DNA from: RUG369 sp050949645
GTDB taxonomy: Bacteria > Planctomycetota > Planctomycetia > Pirellulales > Thermoguttaceae
Length of the DNA: 64,000 nt
Direction: 5' to 3'
NCBI GenBank assembly: GCA_050949645.1
Contig: JBMNGC010000001.1
Coordinates: 806,001 to 870,000, forward strand
Positions 61,388 through 64,000 of the stretch are shown piece after piece. Within the stretch, counting starts at the first letter, position 1. Every line of letters starts with the position of its first letter. The translations under genes were made by a program, and so were the position numbers. A model generated the notes under the pieces. It was not told the DNA's origin, searched no databases, and worked only from the letters and a program-made list of their open reading frames with translations.

Positions 61388-64000
61388 ATGTTGATCAACA
61401 ACATGTTCAAAAATCTTGGACGCTTGTGCGTTTTGAGCGTGATCGTCGCCGGTCCTTGGCGTAACGGCGCTTTTGAACCTCAGTATCTGAGGGTATTGAT
61501 CTATCTAACTATCGCCAGCGGCGCGCTTGCGCTTCTTGCGCTGTGGACTGCTCCTTCGCGCATAAGGAGAGTGAATTCCTACTGGTCGGCGCTCGCGCTC
61601 TCCATTCCGCTCGTTTTGGGACTACTCTTGGGCTGTCTCCAAGTCGTGTCTTTTTCCAAAGAAACGTTGTTGCGGATATCGCCCTATGTTGTTGAGATGC
61701 AAGAACTTCTGTTTCCTCCTGAGACAGATTTGACACTTGAACGCCTTTACGACAAAGAAGGCGATCCGCTCGCGGCGATAGACGAAACAATAATTGCCGA
61801 ACAGGCGAGTCTAAACCAAAATTTTAATGATAGCGTCTTCCCTCATGAAGAGGGCGAAACGTCCGACGTCGCCAGAGCGTTGTTGGTTGAATCTGCTTTG
61901 GAGAACGAGTTTCTTCCACAAAACGATCGCAATATGCTTCAGGAGTGGGGACATACGATCAGTATTGCTCCCAGTTCGACTCGTCAGCTTTTACCGATGT
62001 TCTGGGCGGGCCTCGTTCTCTTTTTATCGTCGTCGGTTTTATTTAATTCGACTGCGTCTCGACGCGTTCTATTCAAAACGGTCGTTTTTACAGGATTGGC
62101 TTTGGCGGCATTGTCCATCGCGATGACTGCTAATCCCTCGTTGATCGATTATGAAAAACACAACCTCTGGTGGTTGATCGATTGCAAAGGTTCCTTTGGG
62201 CCATATGTCAACAAGAATGCGGGCGGCGGGTATCTCGTTCTTTGTTTTGGCGCATGCCTCTATTTCGTTGCGCGCGAATTTATGACGTCGGCGCGTCGGG
62301 TGCGAAAAGAACTCGAGGTGCGTCGCAAAGAAAAGAAAGAGCTGGAACAGGAGAGGCTCTACAAGAAGTTGGACGATCCTCGATGGAAGATTGTCCTGGG
62401 CGACATGTTTGAGCTTTTTAATCGTCGCCTTGTTTTCTGGCTTGGCGCGCTGGGTTTCCTTTACGCGTCAATACTTGCGTCGATGTCGCGCGGCGCTGCG
62501 GTAGCGGCGACTGTCGCATTTGTGTTGGCGATCGTCTTCATGTCGTTCCGTAAGGAGACGCGACGATTCTGGTATGTGCCTCTCGTAACCTTTGTGATTG
62601 CGTTTAGCGCACTCGTCGGCGTGAGTATGCACGAAAGCGTGGACGAACGAATGTCGACGCTCATTGAAACGGACGAACAGGGCGATACGGCGTTTGGCAG
62701 AGACTTGCGATGGGAAAACTGGCGAGCCGCGTTAGAGACGTCCCAACATTATCCATGGTTTGGCTCCGGACTGGGAACCTATCGAATTGCGAATTACACC
62801 AACGATCAAGCGAGTAAATATGGGAAACTGTTTTACTACGCTGAGAATTCCTTTATCCAGACGACGCTCGAAATGGGGCGAGTCGGGTTGGCGCTCATCC
62901 TTTTGGAGTACCTCCTTCTGTTCTGCCTTACTGGAAGATTTTTGATGGGGCGCCACAGTATCGAGACCACGGCGTTTGCGATAGGCGCCGTTGCTATCAT
63001 GCTTGGGCAGACGTTCGCGTCGTGCGTTGATTTTGGAATCTATCTCCCCGCGAACTTATTTATGTTCGCGATCCTTTGCGGCGCTAGCGTTGGTCGTCAG
63101 AATAACCGTTTGTTTGAGAGTCTGACGGCCAAACTGGCAAAAAAAGAAGACGGCGCCGCCGTTATTCGAGAGCTCAAGCGATTGTCGAGGCTCGAACGCG
63201 TTGGTTTAGCAGTATTTTCCGTTCTTCTCATCCCGCTCTTGCTTGGCTTTATGCCTGCTCAGCATGAGAACGCCGACCATATCAAGCGTCGCGATCTCCT
63301 AAGAGCGTCGGACGTCCCAAATGAGAAGCTTATGCATATGAATCCGAACGCCGTCGACCGCCTGATCGAAGATTTAAGAAGTTTTATATCCTACCGCGAC
63401 GACAGTTATGAAGTGCGGAGTACGCTGGCAGAATTATCGATCCTCCGCTTCAGACTTCGATACAAAGAACATTTGCAGACTATTGAACCCGATGCCTCTC
63501 CGGAAAAACTGTGGGAAAAAACGTCTCCCGAACTCTATCTTATTTCGTTCTTGGATTACCAGTGGCGAGGAATGAAGATTCCGACGGACAGGGCGCGCAA
63601 GAATGAATTTGTAAAGGCGCATTTAAAGGAAGCCGTCGGGGAACTCTTTGCTGCGCGGCGTATTAGTCCGCTTCAACCGGAAAGTTATCCGACCATCGTC
63701 GGCTTGGCGCCGCTCTGCTCGGAACTAACTTGGGACGACGAGCGGGTTTTTGCCGACCTCTACTCACGACGAGGCGCGGCCCTTGGACCGTATGACGCAG
63801 GAAAGCTCGTGGTTGCGGGGTATCGGTTGGGATGTCATAAACTGTGGCCTCTTGAAAAGAGATTTCTTAAAAGAGCCGCTGAATTCAACAACTCCATGAC
63901 TCCCAAAATTTTGACCGTTATTGATTTGACTATTCCGGATTCTATGCTACGCTCCGCGCTGGAGGACGTTATTCCCAACGATCCACAAACGCTTTGTCGC
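61388..64000 (+). CDS. O-antigen ligase/polymerase-like membrane protein (cut by window edge)
   Basis: The frame runs from ATG 61388 (AAAGGAA upstream) to the window end without a stop, at least 871 codons. It has many transmembrane helices (for example about 16-60, 195-245, 345-400, 500-570) and long extracytoplasmic loops. The Wzy/WaaL signature is visible: RWENWRAALETSQHYPWFGS near 439-458, then AENSFIQTTLEMGRVG near 480-495. These enzymes join O-antigen or exopolysaccharide repeat units in the membrane. A soluble, probably TPR-like C-terminal part follows after about residue 635. A distant Wza-like gene is the only other export component in the window. Confidence 0.8.
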   Translation, partial: MLINNMFKNLGRLCVLSVIVAGPWRNGAFEPQYLRVLIYLTIASGALALLALWTAPSRIRRVNSYWSALALSIPLVLGLLLGCLQVVSFSKETLLRISPYVVEMQELLFPPETDLTLERLYDKEGDPLAAIDETIIAEQASLNQNFNDSVFPHEEGETSDVARALLVESALENEFLPQNDRNMLQEWGHTISIAPSSTRQLLPMFWAGLVLFLSSSVLFNSTASRRVLFKTVVFTGLALAALSIAMTANPSLIDYEKHNLWWLIDCKGSFGPYVNKNAGGGYLVLCFGACLYFVAREFMTSARRVRKELEVRRKEKKELEQERLYKKLDDPRWKIVLGDMFELFNRRLVFWLGALGFLYASILASMSRGAAVAATVAFVLAIVFMSFRKETRRFWYVPLVTFVIAFSALVGVSMHESVDERMSTLIETDEQGDTAFGRDLRWENWRAALETSQHYPWFGSGLGTYRIANYTNDQASKYGKLFYYAENSFIQTTLEMGRVGLALILLEYLLLFCLTGRFLMGRHSIETTAFAIGAVAIMLGQTFASCVDFGIYLPANLFMFAILCGASVGRQNNRLFESLTAKLAKKEDGAAVIRELKRLSRLERVGLAVFSVLLIPLLLGFMPAQHENADHIKRRDLLRASDVPNEKLMHMNPNAVDRLIEDLRSFISYRDDSYEVRSTLAELSILRFRLRYKEHLQTIEPDASPEKLWEKTSPELYLISFLDYQWRGMKIPTDRARKNEFVKAHLKEAVGELFAARRISPLQPESYPTIVGLAPLCSELTWDDERVFADLYSRRGAALGPYDAGKLVVAGYRLGCHKLWPLEKRFLKRAAEFNNSMTPKILTVIDLTIPDSMLRSALEDVIPNDPQTLCR

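Overview
The window looks like chromosomal DNA of a planctomycete, probably a Pirellulales-type lineage (inference). The signs are very large GspK/pseudopilin-like proteins, a signal peptidase I with a huge insertion, Tat-exported sugar enzymes, a DUF1080 plus Gfo/Idh pair, a second Hsp70-like ATPase without a usual C-terminus, and an anti-sigma/macroglobulin-like membrane protein. GC content is moderate. No phage, insertion sequence or CRISPR array was seen.

Layout. 1-9557: a rightward pseudopilin operon (GspH-like end, PilV/GspI-like, giant GspK-like, and a downstream GspK-like part broken by a frameshift), closed by a strong terminator. 9.6-10.2 kb: a flavodoxin-fold quinone reductase. 10.3-11.2 kb: a tRNA-Phe array with a strong promoter, two identical intact genes and five degenerate copies. 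11.5-14.8 kb: YhaM exoribonuclease, then translationally coupled hslV-hslU. 14.9-30.2 kb is mostly leftward: a Tat-exported GH39-like enzyme, an NhaD-type antiporter, an aldolase-like TIM barrel, DUF1080 plus Gfo/Idh oxidoreductase (keto-sugar metabolism), an HtrA protease, a PfkB kinase, a GH127-like enzyme, a prenyltransferase-repeat protein and proC.

30.5-36.2 kb: a rightward operon of giant lepB, an ECF-like sigma factor and a membrane anti-sigma/macroglobulin-like protein. 36.2-39.6 kb: leftward AsmA-like protein and M2 peptidase. 40.3-41.6 kb: a Wza-like export lipoprotein. 42.1-47.5 kb: rpsB-tsf and mfd. 48.0-51.7 kb: leftward secreted glycosidase-like protein and a class I amidotransferase-like protein lacking its nucleophile cysteine. 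51.7-53.0 kb is gene-poor. 53.0-64.0 kb is rightward: HAD phosphatase, Hsp70-like ATPase, ACT-domain protein, PaaI-like thioesterase, purH, a PolX-like protein with a degenerate polymerase site but intact PHP motifs, and an O-antigen ligase-like gene running off the right edge.

The most unusual signals are the tRNA-Phe array, whose degenerate copies share a new hairpin; several short tandem duplications in the pseudopilin operon, one of which accounts exactly for a frameshift; the lepB/sigma/anti-sigma-macroglobulin operon; and two apparent pseudoenzymes. All functional assignments come from reading the translated sequence; no database search was run.
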